From Clostridiales bacterium (GTDB lineage Bacteria > Bacillota > Clostridia > Oscillospirales > Oscillospiraceae): DNA of 8,092 bases. The stretch covers positions 2,028 through 10,119 of the forward strand of contig JAHZEE010000046.1 in the NCBI GenBank assembly GCA_019421975.1. The letters are read 5' to 3'. Position 1 is the first letter of the stretch, and each line of letters opens with the position of its first letter. The notes below the pieces were generated by a model. The model had not been told where the DNA came from, searched no databases, and saw only the letters and a program-made list of their open reading frames with translations. Of the stretch, positions 6,212 to 8,092 are shown piece after piece. Made by a program: the position numbers and the translations under genes.

Positions 6212-7267
6212 TCACCCCAGAATATGGCGTGCGCCATAGTAGTGGCTGCTGTAGTAGCCCGAGGTCATGGAGGAGACAATGACGCCGGAGTTGGAATTGG
6301 CCGCGTGGATGAAGGTGCCGTCTCCCAGATAGATTCCCACATGGGTGATCTGGTCCGTGGAGGCGTAGGTGCCGTAGAAGAACACCAAATCGCCTGGCTG
6401 CAGGGCATCTTTGCTGACGGCGACGCCATTGCTGTACTGCTGCTGGGCGGTCCGGTTGATCGAGACGCCGATCAGGCGGTAGCAGTACTGGGTAAAGCCG
6501 GAGCAGTCGAAGCCGTTGGGGGAGGCGCCGCCGTAGACATAGCGGGTTCCCAGATAGCTCTGGGCATAGGTGAGCAGCTGTCCAACCAGCTCGCTGACCT
6601 GGGCCGCGGCCGCATTGTTGACCACCATGGTGTAGTACTCGTCGAGGCTCTTATAGCAGCGCATGAACATGGCGATGGCCTCTTCCCGGGTGGTGGTGTC
6701 CTCCGGCGCCAGCCAGAGCTTTCCATTGCCCGTGGAGCCGCGCACCACGCCCAGCAGCACCATCTGCTTGGTGGCCTCCTGCGCCCAGCTGGCCAGCAGG
6801 TAGGCGTCATAGAAGCTGCTCAGGCTCGTGCCGGGGTCATTGGGGGCAAAGCCCAGCGAGCGGTTGAGGTTGCTCAGAATGACGGAGAACTCCTGGCGCG
6901 TCAGGGGCGCGTCCGGCCGGAACATGCCCTCGTATTCACCGGCATAGCCGCTCACAATGCCCAGCTCGTAGGCCGCGCAGATGACCGGGTCGTCGGTGTC
7001 CGAAAAATAGGTCGTGTCCTGCGGCTCCACCGTCTCTCCCACAATTTTTTCATAGGCCAAAATTGCGATCTGACACATCTCTGCCCGCGTGATATCCGCC
7101 GTGAGATCCGCGTCATTCATGGAGTCCGGCAGCAGCTTCAGAATCTGCGCCTCCTCCACATCCACAACAGCCCAGTCGCTGATGGCCTGAAAGCTAGCCG
7201 AAACCGGAAGCGTCATCGCGCCCATCAGGCTCAGGCAGAGCAGCAGGCTCAGTACTCTTTTGAACAA
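6212..7267 (-). CDS. Secreted SLH-domain NlpC/P60 cell-wall endopeptidase
   Basis: 351 residues. A signal peptide (about 1-24: basic MFKR, hydrophobic core, PVSA before Ser25) predicts export. Next come three SLH-like segments: a weak first (about 40-78, with ITRAE), a clear second (about 84-135: YFSD, GIVSGYAG, FRPDAPLTRQEF) and a third (about 150-205: GVVRGSTG, TTREEA). SLH domains usually anchor proteins to secondary wall polymers. The C-terminal NlpC/P60 domain (about 225-351) has FDCSGF (Cys255), HVGIYLG (His309) and HAANSN (His321), the expected cysteine-peptidase triad; the family cuts peptidoglycan stem peptides. The start is TTG at 7267, favoured by GAGGTG 7 nt upstream; no in-frame ATG fits. 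A role in septum, wall turnover or spore wall is not decided by the sequence. Confidence 0.92.
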   Translation of the reverse strand: MFKRVLSLLLCLSLMGAMTLPVSASFQAISDWAVVDVEEAQILKLLPDSMNDADLTADITRAEMCQIAILAYEKIVGETVEPQDTTYFSDTDDPVICAAYELGIVSGYAGEYEGMFRPDAPLTRQEFSVILSNLNRSLGFAPNDPGTSLSSFYDAYLLASWAQEATKQMVLLGVVRGSTGNGKLWLAPEDTTTREEAIAMFMRCYKSLDEYYTMVVNNAAAAQVSELVGQLLTYAQSYLGTRYVYGGASPNGFDCSGFTQYCYRLIGVSINRTAQQQYSNGVAVSKDALQPGDLVFFYGTYASTDQITHVGIYLGDGTFIHAANSNSGVIVSSMTSGYYSSHYYGARHILG

Positions 7268-7274
7268 AATGCTT

Positions 7275-7280
7275 CACCTC
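7275..7280 (-). promoter_or_regulatory. Ribosome binding site supporting a TTG start
   Basis: Minus-strand GAGGTG with a 7-nt spacer to TTG at 7267. The overlapping ATG at 7281-7279 reads ATG AGG TGA and stops at once, so TTG is the only sensible start that keeps the full signal peptide. Confidence 0.75.
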
Positions 7281-7300
7281 ATCTGGAATCCAACAAAATT

Positions 7301-7326
7301 TGACAACTAATTATTACAATTTGTCA
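7301..7326. repeat. AT-rich inverted repeat in the exoIII-hydrolase gap
   Basis: TGACAA (7301-7306) and TTGTCA (7321-7326) are perfect inverted arms around a 14-nt AT-rich spacer, within a 64-nt gap between two genes in the same direction. It may be an operator, a weak terminator for exoIII or a promoter-associated element. On the minus strand TGTAATAAT (7317-7309) resembles an extended -10, but no good -35 lies at the right distance. Confidence 0.35.
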
Positions 7327-7331
7327 TTTTA

Positions 7332-8092
7332 TCAGATTTCAGCGTCAAGTGCAAGGGTCAATCCGACCGGGCAGTGGTCCGAGCCGAGAATTTCCGCATA
7401 GATGGGGGCAGAGAGGATCTGCTCTTTGAGCTGCAGCGAGGCCAGAAAATAGTCGATGCGCCATCCCGCGTTGTTCTCCCTGGCGTGAAAGCGGTAGCTC
7501 CACCAGGAATAGGCCCCCGTCCGCTCCGGGTAGAGCCGGCGGAAGGTGTCTGCAAATCCGGACGAGAGCAGCGCCGTCATCTTCTCCCGCTCCTGGTCAG
7601 AAAAGCCGGCATTGCCCCGGTTGGTCTTGGGATTTTTCAAGTCAATCTCCTCGTGAGCCACATTCAGGTCCCCGCAGTATACCACTGGTTTGGTCTGGTC
7701 CAGACTCATGAGATAGCTCCGCAGGTCGTCCTCCCACTCCATACGGTAGTCGATACGGGCCAGACCGTCCTGGGCGTTTGGGGTATAGCAATTTACCAGC
7801 CAAAATTCGGAAAACTCCAGAGTGATAAGCCGCCCCTCATGGTCGTGGCGCTCAATGTCCATCCCATAGCAGACAGACAGCGGCTCTTGGCGGGTAAACA
7901 CCGCTGTACCTGAATAGCCTTTTTTCTCCGCAGAATTCCAGAATTCGTGATACCCGGGCAGTTCAACCTGGGCCTGGCCTCGTTCCATCTTCGTCTCCTG
8001 CAGGCAGATCACGTCCGGATTCAGTGCCGTCACCGACTCCAGAAACCCCTTTTTCAGGCAGGCCCGCAGACCATTCACATTCCAAGACACCA
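7332..8092 (-). CDS. xth: Exodeoxyribonuclease III (ExoA/Xth), 5' end beyond the window
   Basis: The last 252 codons of an AP endonuclease/3'-exonuclease of the EEP fold. Motifs, in order: [16 protein letters not shown] (metal-binding Glu), [77 protein letters not shown] and the terminal GSDHCPV. All the classic catalytic segments are present. The order and wording match Bacillus ExoA closely, which starts MKLISWNVNG. The GTG at 8090-8088 encodes the internal Val before SWNVNG, so the true start lies about three codons outside the window. The stop TGA is at 7334-7332. ExoIII incises DNA at abasic sites and clears blocked 3' ends; in Bacillus it also protects spores. Confidence 0.96.
   Translation of the reverse strand, partial: VSWNVNGLRACLKKGFLESVTALNPDVICLQETKMERGQAQVELPGYHEFWNSAEKKGYSGTAVFTRQEPLSVCYGMDIERHDHEGRLITLEFSEFWLVNCYTPNAQDGLARIDYRMEWEDDLRSYLMSLDQTKPVVYCGDLNVAHEEIDLKNPKTNRGNAGFSDQEREKMTALLSSGFADTFRRLYPERTGAYSWWSYRFHARENNAGWRIDYFLASLQLKEQILSAPIYAEILGSDHCPVGLTLALDAEI

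Noticed and set aside
6205..6237. Longer start for the YbaK gene (ATG at 6237)
   Set aside because: It lies within the last codons of the hydrolase gene and adds 11 residues not usual in the family; the ATG at 6204 has suitable upstream purines.
6170..7303. 377-codon open frame on the plus strand over the hydrolase gene
   Set aside because: It is antisense to the SLH-NlpC/P60 gene, whose signal peptide, SLH repeats and catalytic residues are clear. The plus-strand product is low-complexity Ala/Gly/Val/His.
8088..8090. GTG as the exonuclease III start
   Set aside because: Family members carry about three residues before this position (MKLI/MKFV then SWNVNG), so this codon is internal and the start lies outside the window.

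Overview
The window is a compact, GC-rich stretch that looks chromosomal and comes from an endospore-forming Clostridia-type Firmicute, plausibly the Oscillospiraceae/Ruminococcaceae side. The evidence is the AddAB helicase-nuclease (the Gram-positive counterpart of RecBCD), the forespore genes spoVAD and spoVAE, two promoter-like sites carrying an exact sigma-G -10 heptamer, an SLH-NlpC/P60 wall hydrolase, and an ExoA-type exonuclease III very close to the Bacillus protein. I saw no mobile element, CRISPR array, rRNA or tRNA.

Layout. Bases 1-3685 read rightward: the last 46 codons of addB overlap the start of a complete addA. A strong hairpin at 3685-3726, with A and T tracts on both flanks, sits between addA and the convergent leftward genes. 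Everything to its right is on the minus strand. In transcription order these are exonuclease III (entering from the right edge), SLH-NlpC/P60 hydrolase, YbaK/EbsC aminoacyl-tRNA deacylase, TSCPD-domain protein and a perfect-palindrome terminator (5402-5437). A new unit follows: sigma-G-like promoter, spoVAD, spoVAE, a second sigma-G-like promoter, a 34-codon GTG-start gene, and the shared terminator.

How the genes relate. AddA and AddB form one double-strand-break resection machine. SpoVAD and SpoVAE belong to the apparatus that moves dipicolinic acid into the developing spore. The hydrolase, deacylase and TSCPD genes are tightly spaced (7 and 20 nt) and look like one transcript, though their functions have no obvious link. 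ExoIII may be on the same transcript, since only 64 nt separate it from the hydrolase gene.

The most interesting item is the 34-residue gene at 3742-3846. It is too short for routine gene callers, starts with GTG behind a perfect AGGAGG, contains no hydrophobic residue apart from the initiator, ends in Cys-Gly-Cys, and has its own sigma-G-like promoter just after spoVAE. I infer an undescribed, or at least unannotated, small forespore protein. A second point is that spoVAD-spoVAE forms an isolated unit, with no spoVAC beside it.
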